64,000 nt of DNA. Source: CAUPWF01 sp964369755 (GTDB lineage: Bacteria > Bacillota > Clostridia > Lachnospirales > Lachnospiraceae). Below the pieces are notes generated by a model. It did not search any database. It was given only the letters and a program-made list of their open reading frames with translations, and was not told the origin of the DNA. Below, piece after piece: positions 1 to 9,028 of this stretch; positions within the stretch are counted from its first letter, which is position 1; the number at the start of each line of letters is the position of its first letter. The stretch lies in the NCBI GenBank assembly GCA_964369755.1, contig CAYJFY010000005.1, positions 31,175 to 95,174 of the forward strand, in the 5' to 3' direction. The translations under genes and the position numbers were made by a program.

Positions 1-579
1 TTCTCTATCAAATATAATAGTAAATAAACTCACAATAGCAAAAGGAAGTGCTGTAAATGCCATCTCAGCCCTATAGCTGACCGCTACCAATAATAACAAA
101 AAACTGTATACATATACAAGAACACCTATTTTCTTGTATGGAACTTTCATTTCAACTGCATATACCAATAACATTGATCCTGCAATAGATACTAGCCCTG
201 CAGTCCTAGTAAAATTGACTTCTTTCACAATAAACAAATTAATAAAGATAATCAAAGGTATACATAAAGCAATAAAAAGGGTCAACGGAAATTTTCGCTT
301 CACTATATATATAATCGTAGCAGATGATAATAAAACCATTATAACTTGACCTACAATCCACCATTCGACATTAGGTAAAACCCTATATAATTCAGAAATC
401 AAAAGTGTAAACACCTTAGGCTGAAACAAGCTAAAATTATTATCTTCTGCGGCAAGTATTTGTGCAATGACTAAATCATCATTAACTTCGCTAGATATTC
501 CCATGCCAATAAATACTATTATCGCAAGTGTTGAAATTAAAAACGATACCATTACGTCAACTTTTATTTTTTCATTCAC
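1..579 (-). CDS. Polytopic membrane protein, 3' part cut by the left edge
   Basis: An open frame of 193 codons runs off the left edge, so the C-terminus is missing. The start is taken as GTG at 579, seven bases after a good GGAGG (587-591); an ATG at 575 is in the same frame. The visible part is a short cytoplasmic head, then alternating hydrophobic helices: about residues 9-27, 68-85, 90-108, 118-132 and 140-165. No signature motif of a known family can be read. It follows the 579-residue membrane protein by 25 bp, in the same direction and at the end of a large polysaccharide locus. A role as a GT-C-type glycosyltransferase or an EpsG/Wzy-like polymerase is possible but is inference from position and topology only. 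Confidence 0.75.
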   Translation of the reverse strand, partial: MNEKIKVDVMVSFLISTLAIIVFIGMGISSEVNDDLVIAQILAAEDNNFSLFQPKVFTLLISELYRVLPNVEWWIVGQVIMVLLSSATIIYIVKRKFPLTLFIALCIPLIIFINLFIVKEVNFTRTAGLVSIAGSMLLVYAVEMKVPYKKIGVLVYVYSFLLLLVAVSYRAEMAFTALPFAIVSLFTIIFDRE

Positions 580-604
580 CCCAACACCTCCATAACACAT
601 TCAT

Positions 605-2344
605 TTAATTTACAATGACATCATATATCATAAAGCTCAATTCTCTTATATCAGGAGCTTCTCCCCTTTGTGAGAAATTTGATTTTATTTCAAGTTCAAC
701 ACTTTCATTTTTAGGCAAATTTCTTACTTTAATATCGAATGCATCTGCTACAATCTCATATTCTTCTATCAAATCCCCCTCTAAAAATATTGAAACAACT
801 TGATTTTCTGTTATTTCATATGGATAATAGCAACTCAGTATAATTTCCCCTGTTTTACCCGTTTGAACATATATAACGGAATTAGGCTCAACCCAACCGT
901 CTTCATAAATTTCTGAGTTTCCCGTGGATTGTTCATTTATTTTTTCAGTATAATATCGACTTTCCGAATTAAACACACTCAAGTTGTATTTTTTTAATAT
1001 TTCTACACCACCTCTAGCAATTTGTGCTGTACTAGCTTGAAAGACCGCCAGTTCTTCATCGCTATAATTATCAATATCATTCATCATAATTGCTAAATTA
1101 TTAGAATATTCTGCTCGATTAGGAGCAATTTTATATTCCGAAACAGCACAACAAATAAGAGCACACACTGTAAATCCACAAAAAGATACCGCCATAATTC
1201 TCAAGCCTAATTTACTATCTTGAACTATCATAAAGAGCATTACTAGCAACCCAATGAGCGAAAAGGTTGTATCCACTACATATCTGGAAGAAACTGCATA
1301 TTCTGCACCAAACTCTGGCACTCTTGTAAAAACTATTACACCTATAGAAATAACCCCATATAAAAATATAATTAATGGAAAATATGAAACTCTGTATAAT
1401 TTTTTTCTGATAAATAAAAATGTAATATAAATCGAAAAAACAACAACAAACAATCCTATAATTGTATTTATCATATTGTTAGAAAGCGCATGAGTAAACA
1501 AAGCCCCAACCATCAACACACATGCATATAAAGTATCCAAACTAAATAAACCTTGAAAAGATGTATTTAATGTATCACTAACTAATCCAGATGTCGTGTG
1601 ACTTAACCCATAGTTTAAAAAAGTTCCTATCCCCGAAAAAACAATGATTATTCCACCATACGCTAGTGCGTTTTTATTTTTACTATCAATTGTTTTTATA
1701 ACAACACCTACAACAAGCGACAATACAAGCGCATAATAATAAGGTGTAGCTATAAAAACTATATTTATTAGCATGATGACTCCAACAATAATTGTTTTTT
1801 TATATTGTGCTTTATCATCTGCCACGGACAGCAAATCTCCTGTAAGATATATTATTACAATATATGTTAGCATACGTAAAAAAAACGATGGTGAAAACGC
1901 CTGCGTTATCACTTCCCACTGATTAAAATTCACAATCGAAATAGCAATTGTAAGAGTGAACAAAATAATATGCTTCATATACCCAATCTGTACTGATTTG
2001 AAATAAAATTTGTAGCTCACAACCACTGCATAAATGCTAAGAACAAAAAATCCAAACATTACTTGTACACGAATATCCACAGCAAAAAACCATATATCCA
2101 CTAACAAAATAAATCTCACAAGCGGTGAAATTCTCAATATATCCTCTTCCCTCCAAAAATCAAAAAAAGAAAATGTCCCTTCAAAAATTGGCTCAACATA
2201 CCATGTTATATAATCCCAATAATCCATAAGAGGAACTGTAGATGCCGCTTTATCAACAAAAGCATACAACGCATATAAGATAAAAATAATTATGCTAGTT
2301 AATACTATAAATTTACTTGATCTTATAATTTTTTTATTTTTCAT
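605..2344 (-). CDS. Polytopic membrane protein, possible GT-C-type glycosyltransferase
   Basis: A 579-residue protein. One N-terminal helix (about residues 13-30) is followed by an exported loop rich in acids and aromatics (residues 40-65, including MDYWDY and WREED), then about ten more helices to about residue 400, and a soluble C-terminal domain of about 160 residues that looks beta-rich. One helix, a first outer loop with acidic residues, many helices and a soluble tail is the general plan of lipid-phospho-sugar-dependent GT-C enzymes; I do not recognise the exact family. It is the first gene after a promoter at 2404-2433, with only a weak ribosome site (GAAGGGTG, rather far from the ATG). 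Base use is visibly AT-richer than in the 9-21 kb genes, which fits a separately acquired module. Confidence 0.8.
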   Translation of the reverse strand: MKNKKIIRSSKFIVLTSIIIFILYALYAFVDKAASTVPLMDYWDYITWYVEPIFEGTFSFFDFWREEDILRISPLVRFILLVDIWFFAVDIRVQVMFGFFVLSIYAVVVSYKFYFKSVQIGYMKHIILFTLTIAISIVNFNQWEVITQAFSPSFFLRMLTYIVIIYLTGDLLSVADDKAQYKKTIIVGVIMLINIVFIATPYYYALVLSLVVGVVIKTIDSKNKNALAYGGIIIVFSGIGTFLNYGLSHTTSGLVSDTLNTSFQGLFSLDTLYACVLMVGALFTHALSNNMINTIIGLFVVVFSIYITFLFIRKKLYRVSYFPLIIFLYGVISIGVIVFTRVPEFGAEYAVSSRYVVDTTFSLIGLLVMLFMIVQDSKLGLRIMAVSFCGFTVCALICCAVSEYKIAPNRAEYSNNLAIMMNDIDNYSDEELAVFQASTAQIARGGVEILKKYNLSVFNSESRYYTEKINEQSTGNSEIYEDGWVEPNSVIYVQTGKTGEIILSCYYPYEITENQVVSIFLEGDLIEEYEIVADAFDIKVRNLPKNESVELEIKSNFSQRGEAPDIRELSFMIYDVIVN

Positions 2345-2364
2345 ATTTCTTTAAATCACCCTTC

Positions 2365-2404
2365 TAAATAACAACCATATTGATTACAAAATGGCTGTTA
2401 TTTA
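2365..2404 (-). other. Imperfect hairpin at the 5' end of the 2344 transcript
   Basis: Two 14-base arms (2365-2378 and 2391-2404) pair with a single G-U, around a 12-base loop. On the minus strand it begins right at the -10 box, so about the first 30 nt of the transcript would form most of the stem, just before the ribosome site. A 5' stabilising or translation-modulating stem is the likeliest reading. A T-rich stretch follows on the plus strand, so a terminator for plus-strand transcription cannot be excluded. Confidence 0.4.
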
Positions 2405-2433
2405 TTATACTTTTTCCATTGGTTTTTTATCAA
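2404..2433 (-). promoter_or_regulatory. Sigma-A-type promoter for the 2344-to-1 unit
   Basis: On the minus strand the -35 box is TTGATA (2428-2433) and the -10 box is TATAAT (2404-2409), with an 18-base spacer. It lies about 60 bp upstream of the 579-residue membrane protein, in the 273-bp interval after the long kinase-GT gene. Confidence 0.65.
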
Positions 2434-2579
2434 CAGATTGATTTAGAAACTGCCATCTTCTCATATCAATAAATATCTCAAACAAAATACTCCTATACCA
2501 GAACTAAAATTGATTTGACTATTCTCAACTAAGCTTTATTACTCAAATTCCTCCTATGGAACAACTCCTCTTCCGGTTG

Positions 2580-2611
2580 ATATATATCACTCAACCCAGT
2601 GATTTATATAT
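2580..2611 (-). terminator. Weak hairpin after the kinase-GT gene
   Basis: Seven bases after the stop codon at 2618 there is a stem of ATCACT/AGTGAT extended by ATATAT/ATATAT past a two-base bulge, with a 6-base loop. It is followed by CAACC instead of a U run, so intrinsic termination would be inefficient. It may act as a 3'-end stabiliser, or be chance in AT-rich DNA. Confidence 0.3.
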
Positions 2612-2617
2612 ATTTAC

Positions 2618-5600
2618 TTAATCAGTAAAAACATCTTCCGAAACAACGGTCTGTGCTGTAACAGATGTAAAATGATTCTGTACAAAATTCACGCAATTAC
2701 CCGATAATTTCTCGAGTCTATCATAGTTATTATATAACTCAATTATTAATTGTGCCATCTCTTCCGTTGGTTCAGTTACTATAAATGCTTCTTCCTCTAA
2801 ACTCAACCCTTCAGCTCCGATCGGAGTTGTAACAAGTGGAATCCTGTTGTAAGTTGCCTCTATTACCTTACCTTTTACACCTGCTCCTACTCTTAATGGA
2901 ACAACTGCAATTCGACAAGACTCATAATACCTACCAAGTTCCTCATCTGATACGAATCCCGTAACAACAATATTGTCACTCGCAAGCTCTAGAACCTCTT
3001 GAGTTGGATTTGAACCAATAATATACCAGATAATATCTGGATAGGCTTGTACGATTGATGGGAACACATTCTCAGCAAACCATAATACTGCATCAGCATT
3101 TGGAGTATGTCCAAATCCACCTACAAACATAATATCCTTGCGTTCACTCCAATTATTAGGTACATCAGCTTTTATTTCATCATAAAAATAAACTGGTATA
3201 TTCCTAATTGGCTTTCCTACAATCTGTTCTTTTAATATTGCTTGCTCAAAACTACCAACAACATAGATAACATCCGCCTTATTAAATAAGTCAAATTCCT
3301 TCTTTTTCCACTGGTTTGAAGATATTTGCTTTTCTATATTGCCTGTCAATTCATACTCTCTGTACTCCCTCAGGTAATGTAAGTCATGACCAAAATAAAT
3401 AATCTTCGCACGCGAATGCTCTTTCAGTATATCAATATACTTAATTGAAATATGAGGTCTATTCAAGTATGCATAGTCAAAATAATTTCCATTTTCTACT
3501 AACCATTCATGAATATGGTCATGATAATAATTTCCATACAATACGTGTATCCCCATCTGTTCCAACTCCTGAGTATACGGTTGATGTGGGTAGAAATTAT
3601 CCCCTATGAAAACTACTTTCATCCCCAGTTTGAGGAAGAGCTTCATGTACATGTATGTGCACTTCCCACCTGCATCCTTATCATGATGTGGGACATAATG
3701 ATCGATGACTAATATTGTTTTTTTATCTACACTTCTATCTCTTGCAAGAAGTACATTCTCTCCATTTGGAAAGTGCGCCTCTGTCAATACATCTTTCCAT
3801 TTATCGTAAAACTTCTTAGCATTATCAACCTGATATTTTTTCTGCCCACCTGTGGTATCTACACCATTTGACACTCCTTCAAAATGCGTAATTTCGGATA
3901 ATGGTTGATACACCACTTGATATCCTCGTTTTCGCACTTCAAATGCAAGATCAGTATCTTCATAATAAGCTGGTACAAATCTCTCGTCGAATCCACCAAT
4001 TTCATTCCACAATTTGGTAGATATCATGATTGCTGCCCCTGATATATAATCTACTTCTTTAACGTAATTAAAATCTGGCATACTAGGGTCTTGTCCATGT
4101 CCATAATTCCATGCACTTCCATCCTTCCAGAGAATCCCCCCTGCTTCTTGCAATCTTCCATCTGGATAAACTAATTTAGAACCCACCATTCCAATTCGAT
4201 CGTCGCCTTCGATCAAGTCCACTAGCGAGCTTAACCAGTTTTCCTTAACCTGGGTATCATTATTAAGGAATAAAACATACTTTCCTTTTGCATGTTTTGC
4301 TGCATTATTGCAATTAAGCAAAAACCGAAGATTGGTATGATTTCTTACGACTTTTATCCCACTAAACTTCTTCGTAATTTTTTTTGTCAAATCACTAGAA
4401 TTATCATCTGCAATTATGATTTCATATGCAATATCCTTTGTATTATCATATATTGATTTTAAGCACTCACAAGTATAGTGAAATTGATTATACACTGGTA
4501 TAACAATACTTACAATTGGTGTATCTGATGTTGGCATAGTAAGCTGCGGATACGAATTCCACTGTCTTCTAGTTTCTAGCCTTCCACGAAACGGTCGCCT
4601 CACCCCACGCAGTACTTTCCTACACACCTTAGCTCTCAGACTGTTTGGTGGCACAATCGCTCCACGAATTCTCCACATCACACGCATAATCCGATATGCT
4701 TTCGTAGATTTAATGATAGCTATTTCTTGACGCGCCCCCTCTAATTCATGAGTTTTTGCAATCAACTGTTGATCCTTATTCATCAAATCTTGCCTTAGAA
4801 TATGCCCAGCAGTTCCTAGTTCATTAATTCTCTCCTTTTGCTGCTCTATTACCTGTGCTTTTTGTTGAGATATTGTCTGTAACTCTGATATATGATTTTC
4901 TAATTCATGTTTAGATCTTTCAATTTCTTCTAACTTATTTAGGAGTCTTCTTTCACTCTCCAACAGCTGGGTAATATGATTCTCTTGATTGGAAGTCTTA
5001 CCAACTAATGTTCTTTCTCTTTTCATTAGTTGCTCCACATGCCCTTTTTGATTCAGTAAAATCTGCTTAATTTGATTCAATTTTTCATTACCATTAATAT
5101 CATCTCTTACTTCCTCAATATTTGCATAAAACATTTCATTGATATCATCCACCATTGAAATGACATTGTGTTCAGGAAATAGATATTTTCTATTCAGCAC
5201 ATCTTCATATTCATCCATGATATAGCCATAAAATCTTCTATCCATTTCTTCATAAATAAGCACTTCTTCCTCTGAAAAATCTAGTTTTTTCCAAAAGCCA
5301 ATATGATGTAATTCATATCGAGCTATAAAATTAGTTACAGCCCTAAAACGAATATATTTGATTGGAATTGGGAATTCATATGTCCATTCATAATCAATCA
5401 AAAACATTTCATCCTTTGACAATATAATATTGTCAAAATTAAAATCTAAGTTAGAAAAGGGTAAGGAAAAATCACTTTTGTACTCACCATTCCCAAACAC
5501 TTCAACGAATCCTTCTGTTTGTGAAAATTCTTGTTTGCCCTCCGCCTCTTCAAGAATATTGAAATATGCTTGCATTTCTGCTATAGCCTCATCCAATGCT

Positions 5601-5893
5601 CCGCCAATTATAAGCTCATACAGTTTTTGTTCTAAAGTCACACCATCAATATAATCAAACCACACTGTATTTCCTTTTTTATAACAAGGCACTACTGATA
5701 ACTTAGATAACTTAAATATCTCACTTAACTTCTCATACGATTCTGTCATACGTCCAACATGTAAATTTGCTTTTTCTGTAAAAGCAGATTTACATACATA
5801 TTTTTGTTGTTTTTCATCAATAAAGATATCTGTGCGGATTTGATATTCCGGTTTTCTATTGTTTGAGTACTTCGAGTATATTTTTTTTTCCAT
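2618..5893 (-). CDS. Kinase-like domain + coiled coil + GT2 + GT4 protein
   Basis: 1091 residues in four parts. Residues 1-265 form a protein-kinase/APH-like domain: candidate ATP lysine K35 (YVCK), catalytic-loop pattern NLDFNFDN (D150 to N155, the D-x4-N spacing with Asn in place of the usual His) and metal-binding LIDYEW (D167). Residues 270-395 are a Lys/Glu/Gln-rich coiled coil. Residues 458-700 are a GT2 domain (VSIVIPVYNQ, IIADDNSS, FLNNDTQV). Residues 745-1085 are a GT4 domain (HTPNAD, GAGVKGKVIEA). The start is ATG after TAAGGAG. It is the last gene of a wzm-wzt-methyltransferase unit. In WbdD of E. coli O8/O9a a methyltransferase and a kinase cap the O-chain and a coiled coil sets its length; here the methyltransferase is the separate upstream gene and glycosyltransferases are fused on. 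Domains are seen; the capping role is inference. Confidence 0.85.
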   Translation of the reverse strand: MEKKIYSKYSNNRKPEYQIRTDIFIDEKQQKYVCKSAFTEKANLHVGRMTESYEKLSEIFKLSKLSVVPCYKKGNTVWFDYIDGVTLEQKLYELIIGGALDEAIAEMQAYFNILEEAEGKQEFSQTEGFVEVFGNGEYKSDFSLPFSNLDFNFDNIILSKDEMFLIDYEWTYEFPIPIKYIRFRAVTNFIARYELHHIGFWKKLDFSEEEVLIYEEMDRRFYGYIMDEYEDVLNRKYLFPEHNVISMVDDINEMFYANIEEVRDDINGNEKLNQIKQILLNQKGHVEQLMKRERTLVGKTSNQENHITQLLESERRLLNKLEEIERSKHELENHISELQTISQQKAQVIEQQKERINELGTAGHILRQDLMNKDQQLIAKTHELEGARQEIAIIKSTKAYRIMRVMWRIRGAIVPPNSLRAKVCRKVLRGVRRPFRGRLETRRQWNSYPQLTMPTSDTPIVSIVIPVYNQFHYTCECLKSIYDNTKDIAYEIIIADDNSSDLTKKITKKFSGIKVVRNHTNLRFLLNCNNAAKHAKGKYVLFLNNDTQVKENWLSSLVDLIEGDDRIGMVGSKLVYPDGRLQEAGGILWKDGSAWNYGHGQDPSMPDFNYVKEVDYISGAAIMISTKLWNEIGGFDERFVPAYYEDTDLAFEVRKRGYQVVYQPLSEITHFEGVSNGVDTTGGQKKYQVDNAKKFYDKWKDVLTEAHFPNGENVLLARDRSVDKKTILVIDHYVPHHDKDAGGKCTYMYMKLFLKLGMKVVFIGDNFYPHQPYTQELEQMGIHVLYGNYYHDHIHEWLVENGNYFDYAYLNRPHISIKYIDILKEHSRAKIIYFGHDLHYLREYREYELTGNIEKQISSNQWKKKEFDLFNKADVIYVVGSFEQAILKEQIVGKPIRNIPVYFYDEIKADVPNNWSERKDIMFVGGFGHTPNADAVLWFAENVFPSIVQAYPDIIWYIIGSNPTQEVLELASDNIVVTGFVSDEELGRYYESCRIAVVPLRVGAGVKGKVIEATYNRIPLVTTPIGAEGLSLEEEAFIVTEPTEEMAQLIIELYNNYDRLEKLSGNCVNFVQNHFTSVTAQTVVSEDVFTD

Positions 5894-5924
5894 TTCTACT
5901 CCTTATAACCTAATTCTATTGTCT

Positions 5925-6845
5925 TCATCCTGTCAAAACTACTAAATAAGAATTTGAATATATATCAAATAAATTATTTTTTATTATTTGATCAAATACT
6001 TTTGTCTCATTAAAAAGAAGTATTCGTTCACGATCATAATTTCTATTATTTTCATTCAGTTCCCCGATAGTAGGCAGATGCATATCCGAATATATCCTAT
6101 TAGGAAATTTATAATCTGGATATGGATAATAAAATTCCGCATTAGTAAAACCCACCTTTTGGAACATGCTATTCAATTCCTGTTTAGAGAATGTAGCAAC
6201 ACCACTTCCCGGCTCATACCCTTCTATACTTTCAAAGTATTTTCCTGTGTGATCCTCTGCACAACCCGCCCAGTATTTTAACCCAAATTTATTTTCTATT
6301 GCAATCACTAACTTCCCATTAACTGATAATTTTCTCTTCATTCGTGATAAAAATTCCACATAGGGTTCCTGAGAGTCTGCAATATAGCTCGCTGCATATT
6401 CCAAAACTCCAATAGCTAATACGTAATCATATTTTTCTTCTAATCTCTCTTCTATATCTTGGTAATTTCCAACCTTTATGCAAATATTTCCTTTATTCTT
6501 GTTTCGATGAGCATTAATTAAACTTCGTTTTTTTGACAACTCAATTGCTGTCACGTTTTTCCCTTTAGCAGCTAAAGTACCTGTTATTGCCCCACACCCC
6601 GCACCAATTTCTAAAATTGTATCATTTTTAGTTATAGGCAGCCACTCAATAATATTTGCTCTCACCTTGGATAAGTGGTACAAGATAGGCCAACTTCCTC
6701 TCTCTTGAATAATTCGATTATATTCCTCTGGTTTTTGATTGGCCACAATATCCAGTATATCATCTTCTACAATTCCATCACTATATAAATCTTCCCCTTG
6801 ATATAGAGAATAATCTAACTTTACTCCACCTATGTTTTCCTGCAT
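5925..6845 (-). CDS. Class I SAM-dependent methyltransferase
   Basis: 306 residues. Motif I, ILEIGAGCGAITG (residues 77-89), with the acidic residue of IELS about 15 residues later, marks a Rossmann-type SAM-binding domain; VLAIGVLEYAAS (near residue 145) is the motif IV region. The glycine-cysteine variant GAGCGAIT also occurs in methyltransferases of polysaccharide loci. It sits 15 bp after the Wzt-like ATPase and 31 bp before the kinase-coiled-coil-GT gene, in one transcription unit. A likely job is methylation of a sugar or of a terminal phosphate on the polymer carried by this exporter, i.e. a chain cap read by the Wzt tail; the acceptor cannot be read from sequence. The remaining 150 residues show no second domain I recognise. 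Confidence 0.85.
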   Translation of the reverse strand: MQENIGGVKLDYSLYQGEDLYSDGIVEDDILDIVANQKPEEYNRIIQERGSWPILYHLSKVRANIIEWLPITKNDTILEIGAGCGAITGTLAAKGKNVTAIELSKKRSLINAHRNKNKGNICIKVGNYQDIEERLEEKYDYVLAIGVLEYAASYIADSQEPYVEFLSRMKRKLSVNGKLVIAIENKFGLKYWAGCAEDHTGKYFESIEGYEPGSGVATFSKQELNSMFQKVGFTNAEFYYPYPDYKFPNRIYSDMHLPTIGELNENNRNYDRERILLFNETKVFDQIIKNNLFDIYSNSYLVVLTG

Positions 6846-6860
6846 AATTATATTCCTATT

Positions 6861-8114
6861 CTAAATAATTTCTATGGTTGAGTTTGCATCGAAAAAGCCG
6901 ATTGTATTCTTTTCAGATATCACGCTAATGCTACATACGTCATACAATCTATGATAAACAATAAATTCATCACCTTGGAATCCCGTACACCCTAAGGAAA
7001 GTAAATACTCCCCTCCTTGCAAATCAAGGTTCTGAGTGAATATGACATCTTTTACCTCCTCCGCCTCAACGTGTGGTATTACGTTCTTCTCAATCATTGT
7101 ATTTGTTCCAGTGATTTCATTCCCCTTCATGTCTTTAATCGTAAATGCAAAAATTGGTTCTGTAATCTTTGCGTTGAATCGAACCTTCATTTTTATCGAG
7201 AATGGATCACCCTTCTCAATTTTACTACTAACTTTGTCTCGTTTATCCACAATTGCGAAATCTATGATTGTTGCGCTGTGATTCCCATATTCAACCTTAT
7301 TTGGGTTTATGTTTATTTGTTGTTTCCACTGACCCTCTGCTATATATTCTGTTGCATTTATGGTGTAATTTCCTAATTGATTCACAAGTAGCTTCTTGTA
7401 CAAATCGATTATTTCCTTTGAATTCCCAATATCAACCATATGTCCTCTGTCTATCAGCACAGCTCTATCGCAGTACTTATTTATACTACTCATGTCATGT
7501 GTAACAAATAAAATTGTTTTTCCTAACTCTTTAAATTCATCAAATTTTTTATAACACTTTGTCTGAAAGAAAACATCTCCCACACTAAGTGCTTCATCTA
7601 CAATCAGAATATCCGGTGCTACGTTAATTGCCACTGCAAAAGCAAGACGTGCGAACATACCACTCGAATACATCTTAACTGGTTGGTCAATAAAATCACC
7701 AATATCTGCAAACTCTGTAATCTTTGGAACACGTTCGTCCATCTCTTCTTTCGTATATCCCATAATAGTTCCATTCAGATAGATATTCTCCATCCCCGTC
7801 ATTTCACTATTGAACCCTGCCCCTAACTCTAGCAATGCAGAGATTTTACCCTTTACAGAAAACATCCCCTTCGTTGGAGATAAAACTCCTGTTAGAATTT
7901 TTAATAATGTAGACTTGCCCGAGCCATTTCTTCCAATAATTCCTAATGTTTCACCCTTGTGGATTTCAAAGCTAATCTCACTTAACGCTTTAAATTCCTT
8001 ATGGTACTTCCTTCTAGTCGGACTTAGTGCTTCCTTCATTCTGTCTTTTTTATCTTCATATATCGGATATATTTTCGTTAAATTCTCTACTCGAATTGCA
8101 ATATTGTTATCCAT
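6861..8114 (-). CDS. wzt: Polysaccharide ABC exporter ATPase with Wzt-type C-terminal domain
   Basis: 417 residues. The first 245 are an ABC ATPase of the polysaccharide/teichoic-acid export class: Walker A GRNGSGKST (61-69), signature YSSGM, Walker B ILIVDEALSVGD, and a switch histidine in FVTHDMSS. Residues 255-417 are a beta-rich extension of the Wzt_C type (GNHSATIIDFAI near the start, then GGEYLLSLG). In E. coli O8/O9a this domain binds the modified non-reducing end of the O-chain and licenses export. The gene lies 11 bp after its permease and directly before the methyltransferase and kinase-like genes, which would make such an end modification. The other ATPase in this locus (37375-38190) lacks the extension, so the two exporters probably carry different polymers. 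Confidence 0.9.
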   Translation of the reverse strand: MDNNIAIRVENLTKIYPIYEDKKDRMKEALSPTRRKYHKEFKALSEISFEIHKGETLGIIGRNGSGKSTLLKILTGVLSPTKGMFSVKGKISALLELGAGFNSEMTGMENIYLNGTIMGYTKEEMDERVPKITEFADIGDFIDQPVKMYSSGMFARLAFAVAINVAPDILIVDEALSVGDVFFQTKCYKKFDEFKELGKTILFVTHDMSSINKYCDRAVLIDRGHMVDIGNSKEIIDLYKKLLVNQLGNYTINATEYIAEGQWKQQININPNKVEYGNHSATIIDFAIVDKRDKVSSKIEKGDPFSIKMKVRFNAKITEPIFAFTIKDMKGNEITGTNTMIEKNVIPHVEAEEVKDVIFTQNLDLQGGEYLLSLGCTGFQGDEFIVYHRLYDVCSISVISEKNTIGFFDANSTIEII

Positions 8115-8125
8115 TTCTACATCTC

Positions 8126-8938
8126 CTATAATACATCTGCAAAGTGTGGTCTTAATTTCTTAAAAGTAATTGCTCCTAACATAAATACCACTAGAGTTAT
8201 TCCCCAGAAATATATGGTATCCATCGGATACTCCCAAAACCAAACTTTATCAATAAACGAATCCCTATATCCTCTTACAATGTAGAACATTGGATTAATA
8301 TATTTCAATATATTGATTACCGTTGGTGACATGGTATCTATAGACCAGAAGATCGGCGTCATCCAGAATCCAATCTGTATAATTACATTAACGATATTAC
8401 CTACATCCCCTGCAAACACAGAAACTGATGATAGCAACCATGCCAATCCTACTAACAAAATAACTGTAGCAAGAAAATAATAGATAACCTGTAGGTTATA
8501 TATGGACATTCCCACACCATAGAACAACATCATTAACACAATAAATCCAATAAAAGCAATGTGCACAAACGTAGATGAAATCACCTTCACAATAGGAATC
8601 ATACTAACACGGAAGTTCACCTTCTTCACCAAATAGCTATATTCTCTCAAACTATTTGAGGATGAGTTCACACACTCTGCAAAAAAATTCCATGACAGAT
8701 ATGCTGGCACGAACCATACGATAAAAGGCACATCACTCACCGGCGCCGAACGAAATCCCACCTCAAACACAAACCAAAACACTAGAATAGTCACCAATGG
8801 TTGCACAAATCCCCAGATTACTCCCAAAAACGATGTCAGGTGTCGTGCTTTAAAATCATTCTTCGCTAATTTCCAAAGTGTTCTTCTATGATACAAAATA
8901 TCCATTATAAAAACAAAAAACCCTCTTAATGTATTCAC
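8126..8938 (-). CDS. wzm: Polysaccharide ABC exporter permease (Wzm-like)
   Basis: 270 residues with six predicted membrane helices and the ABC-2 permease pattern: an amphipathic N-terminal stretch (LAKNDFKARHLTSFLG), WGFVQPL in the first helix, and GFWMTPIFWS and NPMFYIVRGYRDSFI near the end. These are typical of Wzm/TagG-family permeases. The start is GTG at 8938, seven bases after AAGGAG; a strong promoter lies 47 bp upstream, so this is the first gene of the four-gene export/capping unit. It would form a dimeric channel in the cytoplasmic membrane with the ATPase encoded 11 bp downstream and export an undecaprenyl-linked polymer. Confidence 0.9.
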   Translation of the reverse strand: MNTLRGFFVFIMDILYHRRTLWKLAKNDFKARHLTSFLGVIWGFVQPLVTILVFWFVFEVGFRSAPVSDVPFIVWFVPAYLSWNFFAECVNSSSNSLREYSYLVKKVNFRVSMIPIVKVISSTFVHIAFIGFIVLMMLFYGVGMSIYNLQVIYYFLATVILLVGLAWLLSSVSVFAGDVGNIVNVIIQIGFWMTPIFWSIDTMSPTVINILKYINPMFYIVRGYRDSFIDKVWFWEYPMDTIYFWGITLVVFMLGAITFKKLRPHFADVL

Positions 8939-8984
8939 AAATACTCTCCTTCATTTCACTTCCTAATTTCATTACAATCGTATT

Positions 8985-9014
8985 ATTATACTATGCATTT
9001 ATTGTACTTGTCAA
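8985..9014 (-). promoter_or_regulatory. Consensus sigma-A-type promoter for wzm-wzt unit
   Basis: On the minus strand TTGACA (9009-9014) is followed after 18 bases by TATAAT (8985-8990). The boxes lie in the 90-bp gap between the mutase stop codon and the wzm start, so the export/capping genes can be transcribed independently of the sugar genes before them. Confidence 0.8.
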
Positions 9015-9028
9015 ATTTCGTCTCATCC

